Positions 46,236 through 54,088 of a DNA stretch of 64,000 nucleotides are shown here, one piece after another. The position numbers and the translations under genes are program-made. Numbering within the stretch: the first letter of the stretch is position 1; each line of letters begins with the position of its first letter. The stretch is taken from assembly GCA_002408085.1 (NCBI GenBank), contig DHQL01000005.1, forward strand, positions 17,115 through 81,114. Direction: 5' to 3'. The notes beneath the pieces were generated by a model. That model did not search any database. It saw only the letters and a program-made list of their open reading frames with translations, and was not told the DNA's origin. The stretch comes from Spirochaeta sp. UBA5339 (lineage in GTDB: Bacteria > Spirochaetota > Spirochaetia > DSM-2461).

Positions 46236-46261
46236 ATGGTACAGGTTTTTTCGTGTACCAT
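46236..46261 (+). promoter_or_regulatory. Inverted repeat upstream of the nucleoside deaminase gene
   Basis: ATGGTACA and TGTACCAT are perfect 8-bp arms around a 10-base GGTTTTTTCG loop. It lies 30 bases before the deaminase ATG, in the divergent region with the CBS-ATPase operon; it could be an operator or an RNA hairpin. Confidence 0.4.
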
Positions 46262-46290
46262 CCCCTTAAAAAATTGAGAAGGATGAAAAG

Positions 46291-46803
46291 ATGCCCGTTA
46301 TTGAAGGAATCATTGATGCTGAAGATATCAGACTGCTCAGGGAGGCGGCCCTTCTGGGACGCCAGGCAAGGGAGAAGGGAAACCACCCCTTCGGCGCCCT
46401 GCTGGCGGACAAAAAAGGAAAGGTGCTGCTCCGTGGGGAAAATACAGTAAATACCGAGCACAATGACTGCGGCCATGCGGAAACCAATCTGATGATCGCC
46501 GCCTCTAAGAAGCTGAGCCGGGAGATTCTGGCTGAGTGTACCCTCTATACCTCGGTGGAGCCCTGCGCCATGTGCGCCGGTGCCATGTACTGGGGAAATC
46601 TGGGCCGGGTTGTATTCGGAATTTCCGAACACCAGCTTCTGGAGATGACAGGAGACGACCCTGAGAACCAGACCTTTGACCTGCCCTGCCGGGAGGTTTT
46701 CGCCCGGGGACAGAAGGATGTTATTGTTGCCGGCCCCGCCGAAGACAGTGAGCTTCTGGAGGAAATTGTGAAGGACCATAAGGGCTTCTGGAACCCTAAT
46801 TGA
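46291..46803 (+). CDS. Nucleoside/cytosine-type deaminase (guanine or tRNA-adenosine deaminase-like)
   Basis: 170 residues. Zinc-site motifs HAE (His62-Ala-Glu64) and PCAMC (Cys92, Cys95) are in correct spacing, with the upstream HPFGALL motif of the cytidine deaminase-like fold. The long C-terminal part and absence of tRNA-binding signs favour a free nucleobase or nucleoside deaminase such as guanine deaminase over TadA, but this is not settled. GAAGGA sits before the ATG. It is monocistronic and directly upstream of a BMP-type nucleoside transporter operon, which supports a purine-salvage role. Confidence 0.85.
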   Translation: MPVIEGIIDAEDIRLLREAALLGRQAREKGNHPFGALLADKKGKVLLRGENTVNTEHNDCGHAETNLMIAASKKLSREILAECTLYTSVEPCAMCAGAMYWGNLGRVVFGISEHQLLEMTGDDPENQTFDLPCREVFARGQKDVIVAGPAEDSELLEEIVKDHKGFWNPN

Positions 46804-46897
46804 TAAACACTGGAAGATCAATAAACGACATTAATGTATTTTTATGCATGTTTTATTTGATCAATCAGTCAAATTTTACCTAAAAGCTTGTATTTAG

Positions 46898-46926
46898 TAG
46901 AAATTATATCCATCTCCTGAGATAAT
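46898..46926 (+). promoter_or_regulatory. Possible promoter of the BMP transporter operon
   Basis: GATAAT (46921-46926) lies 54 bases before the ATG, preceded after 17 bp by TAGAAA (46898-46903), a weak -35. Nearby lies ACTCAGT-TT-GACTGGGT, a small hairpin. Confidence 0.3.
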
Positions 46927-46979
46927 GTCAGACAACTCAGTTTGACTGGGTGCTCAATCAATACCAAAGGACGATGGAA

Positions 46980-47987
46980 ATGAAAAAACTATTAGCAATC
47001 CTTATTCTTTCCCTGACCCTGGTTCCCCTCTTTGCAGCGGGAAGCCAGGAGGAAAGCAGTGATCAGGTCAAGGTGGCCATGATCTTCCCCAGTACCGTAG
47101 ATGACAAGGGCTGGAGCCAGGCCATGTATGAGTCCGGTAAGCGCGTTGCCGATGCCAACACAGACATCATGGTTCTCGAAAAGAGTGAAAACATGCAGCC
47201 CGTTGATGCCGGTTCTGCTGCACGTCAGTACATTGCACAGGGATTCCAGTACCTGGTATTCCACGGAACCCAGTACAACAACACCGTAGTTGAACTGGCC
47301 GAAGAGTTCCCTCAGGTCGTATTCGTATTCGGTACATCTGCCGAAGTTCTGGCTGAGAATGTAATCTCCTATCAGCCTGCCACAGAACAGCCCGGTTACC
47401 TCTCCGGAATCATTGCCGGTCTGACAACACAGACAAACAAGATCGGTATTGTCGGTCCCGTAGACGGTGGTGATGCCGCTCAGTACAACAGAGGATTCTG
47501 GCTTGGAATCAAGTCTGTTAACCCCACTGCCGAGATCGGTGTAGCCCACACAGGAAGCTACGGCGACTATGTTAAGGCCGGTGAGCTTGCACAGACATTT
47601 ATCAATGACGGTTATGATATTCTTGCGGGTTCCGCACAGCAGGGTCTTGGTGCCCTTCAGGCTGTGGCTCAGTTCCCCGACAAGGACGTTTACTGGATGG
47701 GAACTTCTGAGATGCAGTTTGATATGCCCGAAGGCTACAAGCTGATGGCTGCCTGTTCCTACTGGTACGATCCCATTTTCCAGCAGATGGTTGACTCCTT
47801 CAAAGCCGGAGAGATGATGGAAGCCGGTGAAGTATTCTGGCTGACCATCCCCAATGGCGGATTCACCTTCAGCATGTCTGAATCAAACCCTCTGCTGACT
47901 GCGGAAGTACGTGATGCCGTTGAGGCTGCCCGTGTTGAGCTGGAAGCAGGAAATCTTGATATCGACTGGCAGAGCGTAAGCTACTAA
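46980..47987 (+). CDS. BMP-family ABC transporter substrate-binding protein
   Basis: 336 residues with a signal peptide (MKKLLAILILSLTLVPLFAA, then GSQEES; no Cys at the cut, so not a classical lipoprotein). The BMP/NupN pattern is clear: VAMIFPSTVDDKGWSQAMY, EKSENMQPVDAGSAARQYIA, GTQYNN, PATEQPGYLSGIIAGL, VGPVDGGDAAQYNRGFWLG, WMGTSEMQF. BMP proteins bind purine or pyrimidine nucleosides. Start at 46980 is preferred because AAAGGA is 8 bases upstream; an ATG six bases earlier would be too close. The ATPase and two permease genes follow; four hairpins lie between this gene and the ATPase gene. Confidence 0.93.
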   Translation: MKKLLAILILSLTLVPLFAAGSQEESSDQVKVAMIFPSTVDDKGWSQAMYESGKRVADANTDIMVLEKSENMQPVDAGSAARQYIAQGFQYLVFHGTQYNNTVVELAEEFPQVVFVFGTSAEVLAENVISYQPATEQPGYLSGIIAGLTTQTNKIGIVGPVDGGDAAQYNRGFWLGIKSVNPTAEIGVAHTGSYGDYVKAGELAQTFINDGYDILAGSAQQGLGALQAVAQFPDKDVYWMGTSEMQFDMPEGYKLMAACSYWYDPIFQQMVDSFKAGEMMEAGEVFWLTIPNGGFTFSMSESNPLLTAEVRDAVEAARVELEAGNLDIDWQSVSY

Positions 47988-47992
47988 AAAAA

Positions 47993-48079
47993 CCGCCTCC
48001 GGGCGGAGTCGTGGTATACTTTTTATACCTATGGGAGGGCTCTCCGGTCCTCCCTTCACAGGGGGGCCAAGGGCCCTCC
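47993..48079 (+). promoter_or_regulatory. Run of four hairpins between the binding-protein and ATPase genes
   Basis: CCGCC-TCCG-GGCGG (47993-48006), GGTATA-CTTTT-TATACC (48013-48029), GGGAGG...CCTCCC (48033-48054) and GGGGGGCC-AAG-GGCCCTCC (48061-48079, one wobble). They probably end or slow transcription and protect the upstream message, which would allow far more binding protein than transporter core. Confidence 0.6.
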
Positions 48080-48134
48080 TTTCTGAATGGGGATCTTCCC
48101 CGATGTAAATATTAAATTAAAAGAGGTGTCTGCA

Positions 48135-49664
48135 ATGGAACGTTCAGAGGGTAGGATACACTCTCTCCGTGTGGAAGGGATTACCAAGCGCTTTCCCGGT
48201 GTTCTGGCCTGTGATGATATATCTATGGCCATCGGCGAGCATGAGATCCTGGCCCTGGTGGGTGAGAACGGAGCCGGAAAAACGACTCTGATGAATATTC
48301 TTATGGGACTGTATCAGCCCGATGAAGGAAGTATTCTTATCAATAATGAGCCGGTCCATTTCAAATCTCCCCGGGATGCGTTTGAAGCGGGAATCGGAAT
48401 GGTTCACCAGCGCTATATGCTGATCCCCAACCTGACGGTTGTTGAAAATATTGCTCTGGGGATGAAAGAGGCCCATAAGAAAGGGGTCATGAAGCTGGGA
48501 GAAGTCCGCAGAAAGATGCAGGAAGTCTCCGATAACTACGGTCTTCATGTGGACCCCGAGGCCTATGTCTGGCAGCTTTCCGTTGGTGAGCAGCAGCGGG
48601 TCGAGCTGGTTAAAACTCTCTGCTATGGTGCCCGTTTTCTTATTCTTGATGAGCCCACATCGGCTCTGACTCCCCAGGAAACAGACGAGCTTCTTGTTCT
48701 TCTGAAGAATATGTCAAAACAGCTCTCTATTATCTTTATAAGCCACAAGCTGCAGGAGGTTAAGACTCTCAGTCACAAGGTCTCTGTTCTCAGACATGGA
48801 CGGATGACCTTCAGCGGTGATACCGAGAAGTATACCCCTGCAGAGCTGGCCTCCTTTATGACCGGTACCAAGGTGGAACTTCCCGTTAATGAGAGAATTG
48901 ATATGAAGGGAGAGGCGGTTCTGGAGCTGAAGAACCTCAAGGCCCGCAGTGACAGGGGCTTTTTTGCCCTGGACGATCTGAATCTGACTGTCAGGGCCGG
49001 TGAGATCGTCGGTCTGGCGGGTGTTTCGGGGAACGGTCAGAAGGAGCTGGCCGAGGTTATCAACGGCATCCGGAGGCTTGAGGGCGGTGAAATCCGTTTC
49101 TTCGGTGAGAATATTGCCAATCTGACTCCCGGAAAGGTCATTGAAAAGGGTATGGGGTATATTCCCGAAGATAGAAATACAGAAGGGATCGTTCCCTCCT
49201 TTTCCATCCGGGAGAATATAATCCTCAAAGACAATACCACCGGGAAATACAGTAAGAAACGCTTTCTGAAGCTTGGTACCATTGCAGAGGTTTCCGACAG
49301 ATTGAAGGAGCAATTCGATATCCGCTGTCCCAATACGACCACTGCGGCGGGATCTCTTTCGGGGGGGAATATCCAGAAGGTTATTCTGGCCCGGGAGATC
49401 GACAGGTCTCCCCGTTTCCTTGTGGCTGTCTATCCAACAAGAGGACTGGATATGGGAGCTGCAGAATTTATCCATCAGCAGCTTCTTGAACTGAGAAACA
49501 AGGGAATCGGGATTCTGCTTGTTTCAGAGGAACTGGAAGAGATAATGAACCTCTCCGACAGGATCGGAATTATATATAAAGGTAAAATCATGGATGTTCT
49601 CGACGGCAACACTGCCGAGATAAAGACCCTCGGTCTTCTGATGGCGGGGGTAAAAAATGACTAA
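48135..49664 (+). CDS. Nucleoside ABC transporter ATP-binding protein (two-cassette, NupO/YufO-like)
   Basis: 509 residues with two ATPase cassettes in tandem. Cassette 1 has Walker A GENGAGKTTL, signature LSVGEQQRVELV and Walker B FLILDEPTSALTPQE. Cassette 2 has a degenerate Walker A region (AGVSGNGQKEL), signature LSGGNIQKVILA and PTRGLDM at the Walker B end, as in sugar- and nucleoside-type duplicated ABC ATPases. The ATG at 48135 is preceded by AGAGGTG; a longer frame to 48087 is not supported. The stop overlaps the start of the first permease by 8 bases, so the three transporter genes are co-translated. Confidence 0.93.
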   Translation: MERSEGRIHSLRVEGITKRFPGVLACDDISMAIGEHEILALVGENGAGKTTLMNILMGLYQPDEGSILINNEPVHFKSPRDAFEAGIGMVHQRYMLIPNLTVVENIALGMKEAHKKGVMKLGEVRRKMQEVSDNYGLHVDPEAYVWQLSVGEQQRVELVKTLCYGARFLILDEPTSALTPQETDELLVLLKNMSKQLSIIFISHKLQEVKTLSHKVSVLRHGRMTFSGDTEKYTPAELASFMTGTKVELPVNERIDMKGEAVLELKNLKARSDRGFFALDDLNLTVRAGEIVGLAGVSGNGQKELAEVINGIRRLEGGEIRFFGENIANLTPGKVIEKGMGYIPEDRNTEGIVPSFSIRENIILKDNTTGKYSKKRFLKLGTIAEVSDRLKEQFDIRCPNTTTAAGSLSGGNIQKVILAREIDRSPRFLVAVYPTRGLDMGAAEFIHQQLLELRNKGIGILLVSEELEEIMNLSDRIGIIYKGKIMDVLDGNTAEIKTLGLLMAGVKND

Positions 49665-50766
49665 GCAACAGTTTTCACTGGTCTATAAAACGACAGTTCT
49701 GCTGATAGCCATTGCTGCGGCGGCACTCCTGGGGGCAATGGTTCTCTGGGCCATCGGCGCTCCGGTGCTTAAGACCTTTCTGGTTATTTTTCTGGAGCCT
49801 TTAAAGAGCTTCTATATTACCACGGAGGTTCTGATCCGTCTGATTCCCCTGGTGTTGATTGCCCTGGGGATTGCCGTTGCCTTCAGGAGCGGTATTCTCA
49901 ATATCGGAGCTGAGGGGCAGATGCTTATGGGAATCCTGGGTGCTACCATCGTAGCAACACAGATGCCCGGACTGCCACGGTTTGCCATCATTCCCCTTTC
50001 CATGATAGCTGGAGTCATCTTCGGTGGAGCTTACGGTTTTATACCGGGCTTTCTGAAGGCCAAGCTCGGAGTCAGCGAGCTGCTTTCAACGGTAATGCTC
50101 AACTACATCGCTGCGCAGACATACATTCTCTGTCTGAGAGGCCCCCTGATTGATCCGGCAGAGCTGGTGACCGGCTCCGGCACCCCTCAGTCAATCCGTT
50201 TTCCCAGGCAGGCCTGGCTCACCAGGATGGTTCCGGGAACCCGGCTTCATACGGGTATTATCATTGCCCTGGTTCTGGCGGTGGTGATCTACTTCTTCCT
50301 CTGGAGGACCTCCTGGGGGTACAAGATGAGGGCCGCCGGTGCCGAGGCCAAGGCTGCCCGGTACGGCGGGATCAATGTATCCGCATGGCTGATTATTGCC
50401 ATGGTCATCTCCGGTGCCTTTGCCGGACTGGCCGGGGCTGTTGAGGTTCTGGGACTTCACCGCAGAGCCATCGAGGGGATCTCCATGGGCTACGGTTTCA
50501 CCGGCATTGTGGTAGCCCTCTTCGGAGGACTTCATCCGGCAGGTATCGTTCCCTCGGCCTTCCTCTTCGGCCTTATTCTGGTGGGTGGGGATATGACCCA
50601 GAGAATGGTGGGTGTACCGGTGAATATGGTGCAGGTTCTTCAGGGAATCATTATTCTCACCATTGTCTCGGTAAAGATGGTTATCAACAACCCCTATATT
50701 ATGGAAAGGGCCGAAAGGCGCTTTAACAAATCGGAACACAAGAAATCAGAGGAGGCTCAGGCATGA
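49657..50766 (+). CDS. Nucleoside ABC transporter permease (NupP/YufP-like)
   Basis: 369 residues, about nine or ten membrane helices. The BPD_transp_2-type motif block is GLAGAVEVLGLHRRAIEGIS and GYGFTGIVVALFGGLHPAG, with the N-terminal IGAEGQMLMGILGA block, typical of the ribose/nucleoside permease branch. It overlaps the ATPase gene by 8 bases and the second permease gene by four (ATGA), a tightly coupled arrangement. It forms a heterodimeric pore with the next gene's product. Confidence 0.92.
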   Translation: MTKQQFSLVYKTTVLLIAIAAAALLGAMVLWAIGAPVLKTFLVIFLEPLKSFYITTEVLIRLIPLVLIALGIAVAFRSGILNIGAEGQMLMGILGATIVATQMPGLPRFAIIPLSMIAGVIFGGAYGFIPGFLKAKLGVSELLSTVMLNYIAAQTYILCLRGPLIDPAELVTGSGTPQSIRFPRQAWLTRMVPGTRLHTGIIIALVLAVVIYFFLWRTSWGYKMRAAGAEAKAARYGGINVSAWLIIAMVISGAFAGLAGAVEVLGLHRRAIEGISMGYGFTGIVVALFGGLHPAGIVPSAFLFGLILVGGDMTQRMVGVPVNMVQVLQGIIILTIVSVKMVINNPYIMERAERRFNKSEHKKSEEAQA

Positions 50767-51710
50767 TCGATTTTCTCTACAGTATACTTGTTCTGGGAAT
50801 TCCCTTCTCGGTTTCTCTTCTTCTGGCCTCACTGGGAGAGATGTACAACCAGAGGGCGGGAATCTTCAACCTCGGCTGCGAGGGTGTGATGTCCATGGGA
50901 GCCTTTGTGGGCTTTGTTATTCCCTACTTCCTGATCCGTGCGGGTGTGGAGTCAGGGATCATCTATGTCCTTGGAATCGCCGGTTCTCTGGCAGCTGGCG
51001 CCCTTCTGGGGCTCTTCTTCGGTGTGGTGGTTATCACCTTCAAGGCACCCCAGGGAATTGCGGGTATCGGACTGCAGATGTTCGGTGTCGGTGTTGCGGG
51101 AACTCTCTTCCGTCACTTTATCGGCGGAATTGCATCTGTTCCCGGCATCAAGCCCATGCCCGTTCCCCTGCTGTCGAAGATCCCCCTGGTGGGAAATATC
51201 TTTTTCAACCACAGCCTGATTGTTTATCTGGCCCTGATTCTGGTGCCCGTATCAGCCTGGGTCATGAACAGAAGTTCCTGGGGACTCAGGGTCCGTGCCT
51301 GCGGTACTGCACCCCGGGCGGTGGACTCGGTGGGAATCTCGGTAGACCGGGTCCGGTATCAGTCTCTTGCCGTGGGCGGTGCCCTGGCGGGTCTGGCGGG
51401 AGCCTATCTCTCTCTCTGTCAGGTAAAGATGTTTGCAGACACATTGATCTCGGGGCGCGGTTTTATTGCGGTGGCACTGGTCTACTTCGGCCGCTGGAAT
51501 CCCTGGGGAATCCTCTGGGGGGCTCTGCTCTTCTCTGTGACCCAGGTGCTGCAGCTGAAGATACAGACCATGGGAATCAATGTTCCCTACGAATTTGCGG
51601 TAATGCTTCCCTATGTCCTGGTTATTATTGTTCTGACCTTCAGTAACAAAAACTTTCAGTTGGGACCCAGCTCCCTTGGAAAGGCCTTCGACAGAGAGAA
51701 TCGCCTCTAG
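50763..51710 (+). CDS. Nucleoside ABC transporter permease (NupQ/YufQ-like)
   Basis: 315 residues with about eight or more membrane helices and the family blocks FNLGCEGVMSMGAFVGFV and AGGALAGLAGAYLSL-like (GGALAGLAGAYLSLCQVKMF). It shares the ATGA overlap with the preceding permease gene. The operon ends here; only 99 bases separate it from the end of rex, which converges. No clear terminator is seen, although a short GC-rich inverted repeat (AGTCC...GGACT) lies in the gap. Confidence 0.92.
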   Translation: MIDFLYSILVLGIPFSVSLLLASLGEMYNQRAGIFNLGCEGVMSMGAFVGFVIPYFLIRAGVESGIIYVLGIAGSLAAGALLGLFFGVVVITFKAPQGIAGIGLQMFGVGVAGTLFRHFIGGIASVPGIKPMPVPLLSKIPLVGNIFFNHSLIVYLALILVPVSAWVMNRSSWGLRVRACGTAPRAVDSVGISVDRVRYQSLAVGGALAGLAGAYLSLCQVKMFADTLISGRGFIAVALVYFGRWNPWGILWGALLFSVTQVLQLKIQTMGINVPYEFAVMLPYVLVIIVLTFSNKNFQLGPSSLGKAFDRENRL

Positions 51711-51809
51711 TTCTTTGGAGTCAGTCCTCCTCCGTCTCAGGCGGGCGGGGGAGAGTCCTGTTGCTCCCGGGACTGGTCTGGGCCCTGGAAGCATCAGTCC
51801 GGCTCGGGA

Positions 51810-52448
51810 TCAGCGTCTTATCTTCAGGCGCCGTCTCTCATCGCTTATCTGAAAAAAGAGGTTCTCAATCTCCAGACATATATTCACATTCTGAACCCGC
51901 AGTTCATCGGTGCTCTTCAGCTCTACGGGAGTGAAGTTAAGAACTCCCATAATGCCGGCCTCCAGCAGAAGGTCTCTGGTATGGGAGGCGGCTCCGGCAG
52001 GAACACAGAGAACCGCCACCTTGATCTGGTGCTGGGTAACATAGTTGAAGAGAACCTCCATGGGGTAGATGGGGGTGCCGTTGATCTCCGCATCTCTGGG
52101 GTTGATATCGAAGCCGGCGGAGATATTAATTCCCTCTTTATAAAAGGATTCATGCTTGATCAGAGCCTTTCCCAGGTTTCCCGCGCCGATGACAATCACA
52201 TCCTGGAGCTCGCTTGTTCCCAGAATCCTGTTCAGGGAATCCAGGAGCTCGGAGATGTTATAGCCTCCCTTTCCGTTGCCCTGTGTCAGATTCATCCTGG
52301 AAAAGTCCTTTCTTACAAGGGCCTGAGAGATGCCTACGGCGTCTCCGAGATTGCTTGAAAAAACTTTTTCCAAACCCAATGATTTGAGTTGAATCAGTAT
52401 TCTTTTATACTTAATAAGTCTTGTGGTGTAGTCGTTACTGGTTTTCAT
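51810..52448 (-). CDS. rex: Redox-sensing transcriptional repressor Rex
   Basis: Binds DNA when NAD+ is high and is released by NADH, so that fermentative and hydrogenase genes are derepressed under reducing conditions. 212 residues: winged helix (about 1-75, SSNLGDAVGISQALVRKDFS), Rossmann domain with VIGAGNLGKAL (about 88-98), a domain-swapped C-terminal helix. The ATG has no Shine-Dalgarno; TTTACA-N17-CACAAT ends 8 nt before it, and the Rex box (52458-52475) overlaps that -10. So rex looks autoregulated and probably leaderless. It is divergent from the hydrogenase operon. Confidence 0.95.
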   Translation of the reverse strand: MKTSNDYTTRLIKYKRILIQLKSLGLEKVFSSNLGDAVGISQALVRKDFSRMNLTQGNGKGGYNISELLDSLNRILGTSELQDVIVIGAGNLGKALIKHESFYKEGINISAGFDINPRDAEINGTPIYPMEVLFNYVTQHQIKVAVLCVPAGAASHTRDLLLEAGIMGVLNFTPVELKSTDELRVQNVNICLEIENLFFQISDERRRLKIRR

Positions 52449-52456
52449 AGTTGTTT

Positions 52457-52485
52457 ATTGTGACACAGTTCACAATAAATGTAAA
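52457..52485 (-). promoter_or_regulatory. Candidate rex promoter, leaderless layout
   Basis: On the minus strand TTTACA (52480-52485), a 17-bp spacer and CACAAT (52457-52462), ending 8 nt before the rex ATG. The Rex box covers the -10 and most of the spacer. Confidence 0.5.
52458..52475. promoter_or_regulatory. Rex operator (ROP box)
   Basis: TTGTGACACAGTTCACAA differs from the Rex consensus TTGTGAANNNNTTCACAA at one position. It lies inside the rex promoter and 60 bp upstream of the -35 of the hydrogenase operon. A second, degenerate half-site (GTGGTTTAATCAC, 52504-52516) lies nearer that promoter. Confidence 0.85.
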
Positions 52486-52534
52486 GTTAGGCACGACTAA
52501 TCGTGGTTTAATCACAAAAAAGCTATAAAAAACA

Positions 52535-52563
52535 TTGAAAATCTTTTACTTTCTCCCTATAAT
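52535..52563 (+). promoter_or_regulatory. Promoter of the hydrogenase operon
   Basis: TTGAAA (52535-52540), 17-bp spacer, consensus TATAAT (52558-52563); the leader to the first gene is about 36 bases. A strong sigma-70-type promoter. Confidence 0.8.
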
Positions 52564-52605
52564 GGCACAATCAGTATTTTTATATAGATTAGATAGGGAG
52601 GTTCC

Positions 52606-53082
52606 ATGCCTGTTGAAACAGAAGAGCTGAAGATGACCGAAGGTCTGCTCAGTTTTATTGAAGAATGGAAAGACAAACCCGGCAACCTTATTATGGTTCT
52701 GCACAGGGTTCAGGAAGAGTACGGCTATATTCCCAGAAACATCGCTTTCGAACTGGGAAAGATGCTTGACGTACCTCTTGCCAAAATTTATGGAGTTGTC
52801 ACCTTTTACCACTTTTTCAAAACAGAAAAACCCGGTAAGCACAAGATCTCCGTTTGTATGGGAACGGCCTGTTACCTCAAGGGTGGACAGGACCTGATTG
52901 ATGAGCTGGAAAATCTTCTTGGTGTCGGCTGCGGCGGAACAACAGAAGACAAGCAGTTCTCACTGGAAGCCGTACGCTGCATCGGCTGCTGCGGACTCGC
53001 CCCCGTTCTGACCGTGGGCAATGAGGTTTTCGGAAAACTCACTACAGACATGCTCCCTGAGGTCATCGCGAAGTTCAAGTAA
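52606..53082 (+). CDS. hydC: NADH-dependent [FeFe] hydrogenase subunit C (NuoE-like [2Fe-2S] protein)
   Basis: 158 residues, thioredoxin-like [2Fe-2S] subunit. The ligands CX4C...CX3C are Cys84, Cys89, Cys125 and Cys129 (CMGTAC and CIGCC). Forms, with the HydB and HydA products, a soluble trimeric hydrogenase that uses NADH and ferredoxin together (electron bifurcation in Thermotoga-type enzymes). GGGAGG precedes the ATG. It is the first gene of the operon 52606-57646. Confidence 0.93.
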   Translation: MPVETEELKMTEGLLSFIEEWKDKPGNLIMVLHRVQEEYGYIPRNIAFELGKMLDVPLAKIYGVVTFYHFFKTEKPGKHKISVCMGTACYLKGGQDLIDELENLLGVGCGGTTEDKQFSLEAVRCIGCCGLAPVLTVGNEVFGKLTTDMLPEVIAKFK

Positions 53083-53098
53083 GACGCAGGCAGCGCCG

Positions 53099-53653
53099 AT
53101 GCACTATTCACTGAGCGATATGATCCTTGATCTGCTGCAGAACTCCGTTGAAGCCGGAGCCCGGGAGATTAACCTGGAACTGCTGCGGGAGCAAAAGAAT
53201 CTGACCGTCCGCCTGACTGACAATGGATGCGGGATGACGGAAGGAGAGCTGGAAAAAGCAAAGGAGCCCTTCTTTACCGATGGAATCAAGCATAAACATC
53301 GTAGAGTCGGACTTGGAATCCCCTTTCTGATACAGACGGTAGAACAGACCGGCGGTCTTTTCGACATACAATCTGAGAAGAACATGGGAACCTCTTTAAA
53401 CATTCAGTTTGACCTGGGGAATGTGGACACACCCCCCGAGGGAGACTGGCCGGGACTGTTTCTTCAGGCCCTCTGTTTTGAAGGGGATTACGAACTGATC
53501 ATCCGGCGGATGATCATCAGTGAAAATGGTGAGGAGACGGGATACGAACTGAGGCGTACAGAGCTTCAGGACATCCTGGGAGACTTTACCGAATCAGGCG
53601 CCATGCTGCTTTTACGGGACTATCTGCGGTCACAGGAAGAGGAACTTTCCTGA
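53099..53653 (+). CDS. GHKL ATPase-domain protein embedded in the hydrogenase operon
   Basis: 184 residues of HATPase_c fold: N-box Asn15 (DLLQNSVEAG), DxGxG box Asp41-Gly45 (DNGCGM), and GLGIPF around residue 71. No phospho-acceptor histidine domain or membrane part. Hence not a sensor kinase by itself but perhaps an anti-sigma-like or regulatory ATPase, as recurs between nuoE- and nuoF-like genes in other hydrogenase operons. I chose ATG 53099; a longer frame overlapping hydC has no ribosome site. The intergenic gap to hydC is 16 bases. Its role is unproven. Confidence 0.75.
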   Translation: MHYSLSDMILDLLQNSVEAGAREINLELLREQKNLTVRLTDNGCGMTEGELEKAKEPFFTDGIKHKHRRVGLGIPFLIQTVEQTGGLFDIQSEKNMGTSLNIQFDLGNVDTPPEGDWPGLFLQALCFEGDYELIIRRMIISENGEETGYELRRTELQDILGDFTESGAMLLLRDYLRSQEEELS

Positions 53654-53683
53654 TGCAGGAAGGTTTCGAAGAAGGAGAAAAAA

Positions 53684-54073
53684 ATGGCAAAAATGACACT
53701 TGAAGAACTGCGTAAGCTCAGAAGCTCTCAGAAATCGGAGATGGAGCGCAGGGACGTAGAAGGTAAAGAAACACATATTATTGTCGGGATGGGTACATGC
53801 GGTATCGCCGCCGGAGCCAAAGGCGCTCTGGACGGATTCCTCGACACAATCAAAAAGAACAATCTGGACGATGTTGTGGTCAAACAGACCGGATGCATGG
53901 GACTCTGTTACGCCGAACCCACCGTGGAAGTAAAGGTTCCGGGAATGCCCGATACCATCTACGGCAATGTGGATGCAAAGGTAGCTGCGGAAATCGTTGA
54001 GAAGCACATCATGCACAAAGAGCTGGTTCAGGATCATATCCAGGACAAGCCCGCCGGCGACATCATCAAATAA
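53684..54073 (+). CDS. Thioredoxin-like ferredoxin-domain protein of the hydrogenase operon
   Basis: 129 residues resembling the N-terminal [2Fe-2S] domain of HydB and NuoE. In this copy the ligand set is only Cys39 (GTCGIAAGA), Cys71 and Cys75 (TGCMGLC); the usual second Cys of the first pair is absent, which in this subfamily seems normal. Either a different fourth ligand is used or the cluster is lost. It lies 30 bases after the ATPase gene and 15 before hydB and is presumably an accessory subunit or assembly/electron-transfer protein. Confidence 0.85.
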   Translation: MAKMTLEELRKLRSSQKSEMERRDVEGKETHIIVGMGTCGIAAGAKGALDGFLDTIKKNNLDDVVVKQTGCMGLCYAEPTVEVKVPGMPDTIYGNVDAKVAAEIVEKHIMHKELVQDHIQDKPAGDIIK

Positions 54074-54088
54074 GGAAGAGAGGAAATC

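Noticed and set aside
52504..52516. A second Rex box (GTGGTTTAATCAC).
   Set aside because: Spacing between half-sites is one base short and the left half is degenerate. Mentioned only as a possible weak site.
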